Translations under genes and position numbers: made by a program
NCBI GenBank assembly: GCA_945886995.1
Contig: CAMCZJ010000199.1
Location: 1 to 5,503, forward strand
Source: Asaia bogorensis
GTDB taxonomy: Bacteria; Pseudomonadota; Alphaproteobacteria; Acetobacterales; Acetobacteraceae
DNA: 5,503 nt
Reading direction: 5' to 3'
The notes under the pieces: model-generated
What the model saw: only the letters and a program-made list of their open reading frames with translations
What the model was told of the DNA's origin: nothing
Databases searched by the model: none
Shown: positions 1 to 5,503 of the stretch, in pieces
How the letters are laid out: the number at the start of each line of letters is the position of its first letter
How positions within the stretch are numbered: the first letter of the stretch is position 1

Positions 1-2
1 AC

Positions 3-809
3 CCCCTGCCGGATTTGGTGCCTGTGCTGGAACGGGACCGCAATACGCAAACCCAGATTTATGACCCGAATGGGTTTCTCGGTTTCCTGCGCTTCAATCA
101 TCTGCACGCGCCTTTCAATGATGTGCGCGTGCGCCGCGCCATTCGCGATGTGATTGAGCAATCGGATTTCATGTCGGCGGTGGCGCTGCAAGGTGACTGG
201 CAGGAATGCCACGCCATGTTCCCTTGCGGCCTGCCAGGCGTGGTGGAATTCCCGCCCGCCGCGCGCGGCGAAGCGGCCATGGAACGCGCCCGCGCTGCGT
301 TGCGCGATGCGGGCTATAGTGGCGAGCCCATCATCCACATCAACCCGAGCGACTTTCCCGCCGTGACGCAGCAAGGACGCCTGACGGTGGAGCTCATGCG
401 CAAGCTTGGCGTGAATATCCAGCCGATTGAAGCAGATTGGGCCACCATTCTGGCGCGGCGCGCCAATCGCAATCCGCCGGCGCAGGGTGGCTGGCATTTG
501 CACAATACCAATGGCCCGGCAGCGACCATCGCCAATCCCGCCGTGAGCTTCGCCATTCGCATGAATGGGCAAGCCGCCTGGCCTGGCTGGCCGAGCGATG
601 CGGAAGCCGAAGCGCAGGTGGAAGCCTGGATCAATGCAAATGATCAGGCTGGGCAGGATGCCGCGATGCGCCGCTTGCAGGAAATCACTTGGGAATCGCT
701 GCCCTTCGCGCCGACTGGTTTATTCCGGCTACGCACCGCTTTCCGGCGCGACCTGACGGGCGTGCTGCAAGGGCCGAACCCCTTCCTTTGGAATCTGCGG
801 CGGGCTTAA
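3..809 (+). CDS. ABC transporter peptide-type substrate-binding protein, C-terminal part (5' end outside window)
   Basis: This is the C-terminal 268 residues of a periplasmic solute-binding protein of the SBP_bac_5 (dipeptide/oligopeptide/nickel) family. Such proteins capture peptides or related solutes and deliver them to an ABC permease. The frame is open from base 3, so the true start lies upstream; the in-frame TTG at 15 is not a credible start because the coding pattern continues through it. The best family signature is FNHLHAPFNDVRVRRAI at about 90-140, the usual 'R-x-N-x-x-x-x-PF-x-D-x-R-V-R-x-A-I' block of the second lobe. The end, NPFLWNLRRA, resembles the FWN-x-RRA tail common in alphaproteobacterial members. 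Family length is about 500-540 residues, so roughly half is present. The substrate cannot be read from this part. Permease and ATPase genes are not downstream, because the next gene is convergent; if present they must lie upstream or elsewhere. The stop TAA lies within a TTAA shared with the convergent gene. Confidence 0.88.
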   Translation, partial: PLPDLVPVLERDRNTQTQIYDPNGFLGFLRFNHLHAPFNDVRVRRAIRDVIEQSDFMSAVALQGDWQECHAMFPCGLPGVVEFPPAARGEAAMERARAALRDAGYSGEPIIHINPSDFPAVTQQGRLTVELMRKLGVNIQPIEADWATILARRANRNPPAQGGWHLHNTNGPAATIANPAVSFAIRMNGQAAWPGWPSDAEAEAQVEAWINANDQAGQDAAMRRLQEITWESLPFAPTGLFRLRTAFRRDLTGVLQGPNPFLWNLRRA

Positions 810-1654
810 CAACCGCCGGGCGCGTCTTCCAGCTTCATCAGCTTGGCGCGCACGGTGAAATCGCCGAAATCCATGATCATGTCATCCGCCACACCATTTT
901 CGAAATAGCGGAGCGAGACTTCATAGGTTGGTGTGCGCGCGCCGCCCGCTTGTTCACCATCGGGTTCGAAAAAGGCAATCCGCATGCGGGATGATCCAAG
1001 CGTGGAAAGGCTCGGCGCTTCGGGCACGGGCTGAGGCCCCTGCCAGGGCGACATCACCGTTGTGGTTTGCTGCGCGCCATCAGCGGTGGTGCCATCGAAA
1101 ATCGGCGCGACCAGCAGGCGTTGGCCGGCGCGGGCGGCATTCAGCGTGGCGATGGTATGGGTATTGGGCAAAAGCGTGCCGGCTGGGATGGGCAGTTCCT
1201 TCACTTCCGGTTCGCTGTAGCGCGCGACACCGCTGCCATCCGCAGTCAGCTCCGCCTGGCCGACCACGCGACTGCTGACAGCGCCTTGCCTCATATGCGT
1301 CAGGCTGAAACGCAAATTCCGGCCATCCATGGATTCCAGCGTGGCGTAATCAGAACCTGTTTCAAGTTCTGTGCCTTCGCGGTTGCGCAGCGTCATGGTG
1401 AAGCGCTGGCGCGACGCCCAGCTTTCGCAGGCGTCAATTATTTCAAATAGCATCGCGCCAGAGACATCGACAATGGCCGCATTCTCCCGCGCGCGATCCA
1501 GCGTCAGCGCTTAGATGCCGCGGTGGGAGGCCAGCGCACGCGCCGTGAGTGGCGCGAGCGGCGCGGTGGCAGCCGGCGCATCCTTCGCCCCCTGGGTCAG
1601 GCCAGGGGTGGCGGGCAGGATCAGCGCAAGGGCCAGCAGGGCAGAAAACCGCAT
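806..1654 (-). pseudogene. eipB: DUF1849 / EipB-like periplasmic envelope-integrity protein, interrupted by one in-frame stop
   Basis: Reading from ATG 1652-1654 gives 283 codons, the usual size for DUF1849 (EipB, about 280 residues), a periplasmic beta-spiral protein that supports cell-envelope integrity in Brucella. The first residues, MRFSALLALALILPATPG, form a signal peptide, and a GGAG ribosome binding site lies six bases upstream. Then comes LASHRGI, followed by TAA (1511-1513) at codon 48, then ALTLDRARENAAIVDVSG in the same frame. Family members have an aromatic residue, usually Tyr (HR-x-x-Y-x-L-x-L), where the TAA stands, so TAC/TAT to TAA is the simplest change. The rest is intact: DACESWASRQRF around residue 74, Cys76, and a C-terminal Cys282. 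These two cysteines match the disulfide pair known in EipB. The only clear downstream restart is ATG 1451-1453 (215 residues), which would lack the signal peptide and first strand and so would probably not be exported. It could also be a sequencing error; the family call is firmer than the loss of function. Confidence 0.85.
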
Positions 1655-1660
1655 CGGATA

Positions 1661-1664
1661 CTCC
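1661..1664 (-). promoter_or_regulatory. Ribosome binding site of the eipB-like gene
   Basis: GGAG on the minus strand lies six bases before ATG 1652-1654. It supports the full-length start and shows that translation signals upstream of the nonsense codon are still intact. A small hairpin, GCGGC-CTCT-GCCGC on the minus strand (1667-1680), sits directly upstream; it has no T-run and is probably incidental. Confidence 0.6.
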
Positions 1665-1726
1665 GGGCGGCAGAGGCCGCTTTCGTCTGATATAGCCGAT
1701 TCCGGCGGATCAGAATTGATCTTTCA

Positions 1727-1755
1727 CAATAAAATTTTGCGGCTGCGGATCAGCC
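1727..1755 (-). terminator. Weak candidate intrinsic terminator after aspS
   Basis: On the minus strand GGCTG-ATCCG-CAGCC forms a five-base-pair stem (1741-1755) that includes the aspS TGA stop. It is followed by GCAAAATTTTATT. The T-run begins about six bases after the stem and is interrupted, so this is a poor match to a classic rho-independent terminator. The spacer 1655-1749 is clearly more AT-rich than the genes around it. It also holds a second small inverted repeat, GATCA-ATTC-TGATC (1708-1721). Aside from this, a loose TATATC (1689-1694, minus) lacking a good -35 is the only promoter-like signal for the eipB-like gene. Confidence 0.3.
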
Positions 1756-3555
1756 CGGCTTGCTACCCTTCACCGGCGGCAGATCCAACTTGATGTGCAA
1801 TTCCTTGAGCCGTTCTGGCGGCACCGGGGCCGGGGCGCCCATCATCAAATCCTCGGCCTGCTGGTTCATGGGGAACAGGATCACCTCACGGATCGCAGGT
1901 TCATCGGCGATCAGCATCACAATCCGGTCAATGCCGGGCGCCGAGCCACCATGCGGCGGCGCGCCATAACGGAAGGCATTCAGCATGCCGCCGAAGCGAT
2001 GCTCCACTTCCTCCGCCGGATAGCCTGCAATTTCAAAAGCGCGGATCATGATATCCGGGCGATGATTGCGGATGGCGCCTGAGGAAAGCTCAATCCCGTT
2101 GCAGACGATGTCGTATTGGAAGGCCTTGATATCCAAGGGGTCCATGGAATTCAGCGCTTCCAGCCCGCCCTGCGGCATGGAGAAGGGGTTGTGGCTGAAT
2201 TCGATCTGGCCGGTGTCTTCATTCCGTTCATACATCGGGAAATCCGTCACCCAGCAGAATCGGAAGGCGTTTTCTTCGAGCAAGCCCAGATCACGCCCAA
2301 CACGGTTGCGCACGGCGCCGGAGAATTTCCCGGCCTCCGCTGCCTTATTCGCCACAAAGAAAACGGCATCACCGGCACCAAGCCCGCAAGCGGCGGCAAT
2401 GGCCGCCACGCGATCTGCTTCAAGGTTCTTGGCAATCGGCCCCTTCGCGCCATCGGCATCCCAAGCGATATAGCCAAGCCCGCCCTGGCCTTCCGCGCGC
2501 GCCCATTCATTCAGCCCATCAAAGAAGGACCGCGGACGGCCCGCAGCCCCCGGCGCCGGAATCGCGCGCACCACACCGCCCGAAGCAGTCACCTTCGCAA
2601 ACAATCCAAAGCCGCCACCCGCGAAATGCGCGCTGACATCGGTAATTTTGATCGGGTTGCGCAAATCCGGCTTGTCCGAACCATATTCCAGCATCGCCTG
2701 CTGATACGGGATGCGCGGGAAGGGTGCCGGCGTCACAGCACGCTTCGTGCCCGACCAATCGGCAAATTCCTCAAACACGCCGGCCAGCACGGGCTCAATC
2801 GCCGCGAAGACATCTTCCTGCGTCACGAAGGACATTTCGAAATCAAGCTGATAGAATTCACCCGGGGACCGATCCGCGCGCGAAGCCTCATCACGAAAGC
2901 AGGGCGCGATTTGGAAGTAGCGATCAAACCCCGCCACCATGCATAGCTGCTTGAATTGCTGCGGCGCCTGCGGCAGGGCGTAGAACTTGCCCGGATGCAG
3001 GCGTGCGGGCACCAGAAAGTCGCGCGCACCTTCGGGGCTGGAAGCAGTCAGGATCGGGGTTTGGAATTCGGTGAAACCCTGATCAATCATCCGGCGGCGA
3101 ATGGAAGAAATCACTTGGCTCCGCAGCATCAAATTGCGATGCTGCCTTTCCCGACGCAGATCCAAAAAGCGATAACGCAGGCGGAGTTCCTCGGGGAATT
3201 CGGCCTCACCAGCCACCTGAATCGGCAGCACTTCGGCCGATGATTGCACCTCCACGTCGCGCACGCGAAGCTCAATCGCGCCTGTCGGCAGCTTGGCATT
3301 CACCGTGCCCGCTTCGCGCGGCACCACATCGCCCGTGACCGTAATCACGCTTTCGGGGCGCAGTTCTTCCAGCAGTTTCAGCACGGGCGAACCCTGCGCC
3401 ACCACGCATTGCGTCATGCCGTAATGGTCGCGCAAATCAATGAACAACAAGCCACCATGGTCGCGCTTACGATGCACCCAGCCGGAAAGCCGCGCGGTGG
3501 AGCCGGCATCGGTGGCGCGGAGCGCGCCGCAATGATGGGTACGATAGGCATGCAT
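1750..3555 (-). CDS. aspS: Aspartate--tRNA ligase, predicted non-discriminating (Asp/Asn)
   Basis: Cytoplasmic class IIb aminoacyl-tRNA synthetase, 601 residues, a normal bacterial length. It activates aspartate with ATP and loads it onto tRNA-Asp, and probably also tRNA-Asn. The N-terminal OB-fold that reads the anticodon (about 1-110) contains GWVHRKRDHGGLLFIDLRD. Motif 1 is around GFTEFQTPIL (161-170), and the aspartate-binding QAPQQFKQ loop is at 196-203. Motif 2 is FRDE (220-223) continuing to SPGEFYQLDFEMSF. The bacterial GAD insertion lies roughly in 285-420. Motif 3 contains GIDR with R544, followed by REVILFPM. His33 and Gly83 align with positions that are Leu and Lys in the discriminating E. 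coli enzyme, and are the pair seen in non-discriminating AspRS. The start ATG 3553-3555 gives MHAYRTHHCGALR, the usual family N-terminus; an AGGA lies rather far upstream (12 bases). rnd is divergent, and the eipB-like gene follows 95 bp downstream on the same strand. Confidence 0.97.
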   Translation of the reverse strand: MHAYRTHHCGALRATDAGSTARLSGWVHRKRDHGGLLFIDLRDHYGMTQCVVAQGSPVLKLLEELRPESVITVTGDVVPREAGTVNAKLPTGAIELRVRDVEVQSSAEVLPIQVAGEAEFPEELRLRYRFLDLRRERQHRNLMLRSQVISSIRRRMIDQGFTEFQTPILTASSPEGARDFLVPARLHPGKFYALPQAPQQFKQLCMVAGFDRYFQIAPCFRDEASRADRSPGEFYQLDFEMSFVTQEDVFAAIEPVLAGVFEEFADWSGTKRAVTPAPFPRIPYQQAMLEYGSDKPDLRNPIKITDVSAHFAGGGFGLFAKVTASGGVVRAIPAPGAAGRPRSFFDGLNEWARAEGQGGLGYIAWDADGAKGPIAKNLEADRVAAIAAACGLGAGDAVFFVANKAAEAGKFSGAVRNRVGRDLGLLEENAFRFCWVTDFPMYERNEDTGQIEFSHNPFSMPQGGLEALNSMDPLDIKAFQYDIVCNGIELSSGAIRNHRPDIMIRAFEIAGYPAEEVEHRFGGMLNAFRYGAPPHGGSAPGIDRIVMLIADEPAIREVILFPMNQQAEDLMMGAPAPVPPERLKELHIKLDLPPVKGSKPG

Positions 3556-3591
3556 GGCGAAAATTCATCCTAAGTGGCGGAAAGGCGGGGG

Positions 3592-3620
3592 AAAGCGCCC
3601 CAGGGCGTGGTTTCTGTCAA
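3592..3620 (-). promoter_or_regulatory. Candidate sigma-70-type promoter of aspS
   Basis: On the minus strand a perfect TTGACA (-35, 3615-3620) is followed at 17 bases by CGCTTT (3592-3597), a poor -10. The position fits a short leader of about 35-40 bases before aspS in the 98 bp spacer between the divergent aspS and rnd. Strong -35 with weak -10 elements are common in GC-rich alphaproteobacteria, but one hexamer match can arise by chance. I see no comparable promoter on the plus strand for rnd. Confidence 0.35.
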
Positions 3621-3653
3621 CCCCACCGCTTTCCCGAGGGCCGGCGCCCCTGT

Positions 3654-4853
3654 ATGGAACGTCCCATGAACCGCCGCCATGCCGCCCCGGCAGCCGACCA
3701 AAACCCCGCCCTGATCACCGATACAGGCAGCCTCGCCGCGCTTTGCGACAGGCTGAAGCATGAGCCCTTCGTCACCGTGGATACTGAATTCATGCGTGAA
3801 CGCACCTATTGGCCAGAGCTCTGCCTGGTCCAATTGGCCGGCCAGCATGAGGTTGCGCTGGTGGATGCCCTGGCGCCGGGGCTTGATCTTGGCCCCCTCG
3901 GCGAATTGATGGCGCAGCCCCATGTCGTGAAGGTCTTCCACGCCGCCCGGCAGGATGTGGAAATCTTTCTGCTGAAATTCGGCGCCGTGCCCCACCCGAT
4001 TTTCGATACGCAAATCGCCGCCATGGTGGCTGGGTTTGGCGATCAGGCATCCTATGATTCGCTCTGCCGGTCGCTTGCCGGGGTGCAGATTGATAAGGCC
4101 CATCGCTTCAGCGATTGGGCGGCCCGGCCGCTTTCCGAAAGCCAATTGGCCTATGCGGCGGCGGATGTGACGCATTTGCGCAAGATTTTCGTCTCCCTCA
4201 CCTTGCGCCTCGAAAGGGAGGGCCGGATTGACTGGGTGGGGCAGGAAATGGGCGCGCTGGCCGACCCCGCCACCTATTTGACTGACCCCGATACGGCCTG
4301 GGAAAAGCTCCGCCCGCGCACCTCCAACCGGCGGTTTCTGGGCGTTTTGCGCGCCATTGCCGCCTGGCGGGAACGCGAAGCCCAGCGCATCAATATCCCG
4401 CGCCAGCGGCTGGTGAAGGATGATACGCTACTCGAAATCGCTGCCACCATGCCCGATGGCGCCGGGGAATTGGCCCGCGCGCGTGGCATTTCGGAAAACT
4501 TCGCAAAAGGCAAAAGCGGTGAGGGCTTGCTTGCCGCCATCCGGCAGGCCCGTGCTTTGCGCGAAGAAGAATTGCCCCAATTGCAGAAGGATAGGCCCGG
4601 CCTGCCGGCTTCCCCGGCGCTGATTGCGCTGCTCAAGGTGCTGCTGGCCGCCAAATCCGAGGAGCATGACGTGGCGCCCCGCCTGCTCGCTTCCAGCGAT
4701 GATTTGGAAAAGCTGGCCACGGGGCAGGACGATATGCCGGCGCTGCATGGCTGGCGGCGAGAGGTTTTCGGCGACGCCGCGCTGGCGCTGCGTTCCGGCA
4801 AATTGGCGCTTGGGGTGGATGGCCGCCGCGTGAAACTTATCCCGGCGGGTTAA
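3654..4853 (+). CDS. rnd: Ribonuclease D
   Basis: 3'-to-5' exoribonuclease of the DEDDy family, 399 residues, that trims the 3' ends of tRNA precursors and other structured RNAs in the cytoplasm using two metal ions. All catalytic residues are visible. Exo I is VDTEFMRERTYWPE with D43 and E45. Exo II is VFHAARQDVEIF with D101. Exo III is QLAYAAADV with Y167 and D171. An HRDC domain follows at about 225-305 (RRFLGVLRAIAAWREREAQ), the RNA-binding helper domain, and then a C-terminal helical region with a second HRDC-like repeat, as in E. coli RNase D (375 residues). The start is uncertain: ATG 3654 has GAGGG 14 bases upstream, while ATG 3666 has GGA seven bases upstream; the N-terminus before about residue 20 is not conserved, so both are possible. 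The gene is divergent from aspS, an arrangement I recall from other alphaproteobacteria. Its TAA stop lies in a TTAA shared with the convergent gene. Confidence 0.96.
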   Translation: MERPMNRRHAAPAADQNPALITDTGSLAALCDRLKHEPFVTVDTEFMRERTYWPELCLVQLAGQHEVALVDALAPGLDLGPLGELMAQPHVVKVFHAARQDVEIFLLKFGAVPHPIFDTQIAAMVAGFGDQASYDSLCRSLAGVQIDKAHRFSDWAARPLSESQLAYAAADVTHLRKIFVSLTLRLEREGRIDWVGQEMGALADPATYLTDPDTAWEKLRPRTSNRRFLGVLRAIAAWREREAQRINIPRQRLVKDDTLLEIAATMPDGAGELARARGISENFAKGKSGEGLLAAIRQARALREEELPQLQKDRPGLPASPALIALLKVLLAAKSEEHDVAPRLLASSDDLEKLATGQDDMPALHGWRREVFGDAALALRSGKLALGVDGRRVKLIPAG

Positions 4854-5194
4854 CCTGTAGGGCCCAGCCCCTCGATCAGGATAATGGCTGCCGCCGCCAA
4901 GCCCAGCGCGCAGAACAGCATGGACAGCATCGGCCAGGCATTGCGCGGGCCGCGCATGGCAATCACCCCATTGCCAACCAAGGATACCATCACCGCCGCC
5001 ACCGGCTGGGACCAGTGCAATTCCCGGAACCCCCAGACAATCAGCGCCACCCAGGCGACCAGCGTGGCCCGCGCCAGCCAGCGCCAAGCCTCGGACGCGG
5101 CTTCGGAAGCCGGGCGCATTTCAGGCGCCGGGCTTTTGGAATGGATGAAGGCGCCGATCGAAAGCAGCACCATGGCGGCGTAATACAGGGTCAC
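4850..5194 (-). CDS. Small four-helix membrane protein of unknown function
   Basis: I do not recognise the family. From GTG 5192-5194 the protein has 114 residues and four predicted membrane helices: about 2-18 (TLYYAAMVLLSIGAFIH), 39-56 (LARATLVAWVALIVWGF), 64-80 (VAAVMVSLVGNGVIAM) and 86-107 (WPMLSMLFCALGLAAAAIIL). The only long loop (19-36) lies between helices 1 and 2 and is rich in Pro, Ala and Glu. An ATG at 5264-5266 would add 24 residues. I prefer the GTG because the extension uses rare codons (CGA, AGG, ATA), is Arg/Gly-rich without a recognisable pattern, and would leave only 19 bp before the divergent glycosyltransferase gene. The membrane topology and coding bias make the gene believable, and its end abuts rnd through a shared TTAA. 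A role in the envelope is plausible from the neighbouring glycosyltransferase but is not shown. Confidence 0.7.
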   Translation of the reverse strand: MTLYYAAMVLLSIGAFIHSKSPAPEMRPASEAASEAWRWLARATLVAWVALIVWGFRELHWSQPVAAVMVSLVGNGVIAMRGPRNAWPMLSMLFCALGLAAAAIILIEGLGPTG

Positions 5195-5285
5195 GCCCCC
5201 CAAATGCCGAAGCCGCGCGCCGCCTGCAAGGGGTATCGCCCCGCCAGAGGTCGCCCTTCGCGCCATTCCGCGCTAACCCTGCGCC

Positions 5286-5503
5286 ATGTCCGCCCCTCCC
5301 CCCGCCCTGTTGCAAGTGCTGCCCGCGCTCCGTTCGGGCGGGGTAGAGCGCGGCACGTTGGAGATTGCCGAAGCACAAATCGCCGCCGGCTTCCGCGCCA
5401 TTGTCGCTTCTGCGGGCGGGGAGTTGGTGCCGGCGCTGGAAGCGCTGGGCGCCAGGCACGTCACTTTGCCGCTGACCGCCAAATCGCCCCTCGCCATCTG
5501 GCG
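5286..5503 (+). CDS. GT4-like glycosyltransferase, N-terminal fragment (3' end outside window)
   Basis: The first 72 residues of a glycosyltransferase that runs off the window. The start ATG 5286 is the only reasonable one, because an in-frame TAA stands 12 bases upstream (5274-5276). LLQVLPALRSGGVERGTLEIA (residues 8-28) is the first beta strand and glycine-rich loop of the N-terminal Rossmann domain of GT-B enzymes, where the acceptor usually binds. It continues with VASAGGELVPALEALGA and HVTLPL, the second and third strand regions typical of alphaproteobacterial GT4 proteins. These enzymes transfer sugars from nucleotide-sugar donors, often for lipopolysaccharide core, O-antigen or exopolysaccharide; the exact sugar cannot be read here because the donor-binding half is missing. 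No good ribosome binding site precedes the ATG. It is divergent from the small membrane protein, with a 91 bp spacer (5195-5285) in which I see no clear promoter. Confidence 0.85.
   Translation, partial: MSAPPPALLQVLPALRSGGVERGTLEIAEAQIAAGFRAIVASAGGELVPALEALGARHVTLPLTAKSPLAIW

Noticed and set aside
1067..1450. Plus-strand frames opposite the eipB-like gene
   Set aside because: Shadow frames; the minus strand carries the recognisable DACESWASRQRF block and the C-terminal Cys.
806..1453. Intact 215-residue cytoplasmic gene starting at ATG 1451-1453
   Set aside because: Clear family sequence, a signal peptide and a ribosome binding site continue upstream in the same frame to ATG 1654, so the short frame is the remainder of a gene broken by TAA at 1511-1513.
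1515..1793. Plus-strand 92-codon frame across the eipB signal-peptide region and the spacer
   Set aside because: It overlaps the real signal-peptide coding region and the aspS end on the other strand and has no recognisable pattern.
2116..2946. Plus-strand open frame of 276 codons opposite aspS
   Set aside because: It lies wholly inside a certain aspS gene on the other strand, shows no domain pattern, and is rich in His/Arg/Ala as expected from reading GC-rich coding DNA in reverse.
3570..4175. Minus-strand frame of 201 codons opposite rnd
   Set aside because: It covers the catalytic domain of RNase D in reverse; no motifs, and it would occupy the aspS promoter region.
4428..5087. Minus-strand frame of 219 codons bridging rnd and the membrane-protein gene
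   Set aside because: Gly/Ala/Arg-rich low-information sequence overlapping two better-supported genes.
5121..5497. Minus-strand frames over the glycosyltransferase start
   Set aside because: The plus strand encodes a clear GT4 N-terminus (LPALRSGGVERG) here, so the minus frames are shadows.

Overview
This is a 5.5 kb stretch of ordinary, gene-dense, GC-rich bacterial chromosome. The gene content and protein sequences point to an alphaproteobacterium. The AspRS is the alphaproteobacterial version (SPGEFYQLD after motif 2, FPMNQQAEDLMMGAP after motif 3). A DUF1849/EipB-type envelope protein is present, and aspS and rnd stand back to back. The style of the peptide-binding protein and of the glycosyltransferase suggests Rhodospirillales/Acetobacteraceae (Roseomonas-like), but that is an impression, not a proof. 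I see no mobile element, CRISPR array, tRNA, rRNA or phage gene.

Layout: (1) 3-809 (+) is the C-terminal half of an ABC-transporter peptide-type substrate-binding protein, cut by the window edge. (2) 806-1654 (-) is a full-length DUF1849/EipB-like periplasmic protein gene interrupted by one in-frame TAA at codon 48. The signal peptide and ribosome binding site lie before the stop and the conserved domain after it. (3) 1655-1749 is a short AT-richer spacer with a weak terminator candidate for aspS. (4) 1750-3555 (-) is aspS, whose anticodon-binding domain carries the His and Gly typical of non-discriminating AspRS. (5) 3556-3653 is a divergent spacer with a perfect TTGACA facing aspS. (6) 3654-4853 (+) is rnd, ribonuclease D, with all DEDDy catalytic residues and an HRDC domain. 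(7) 4850-5194 (-) is a small unrecognised four-helix membrane protein. (8) 5286-5503 (+) is the start of a GT4-like glycosyltransferase, cut by the window edge.

The genes do not form one pathway. They are housekeeping functions (tRNA charging, RNA processing) flanked by envelope and transport functions. Both convergent gene pairs (transporter/eipB and rnd/membrane protein) overlap by exactly four bases through a shared TTAA that gives a TAA stop on each strand. The observation most worth checking is the single nonsense codon in the otherwise intact eipB-like gene. I find no convincing new biological system here.
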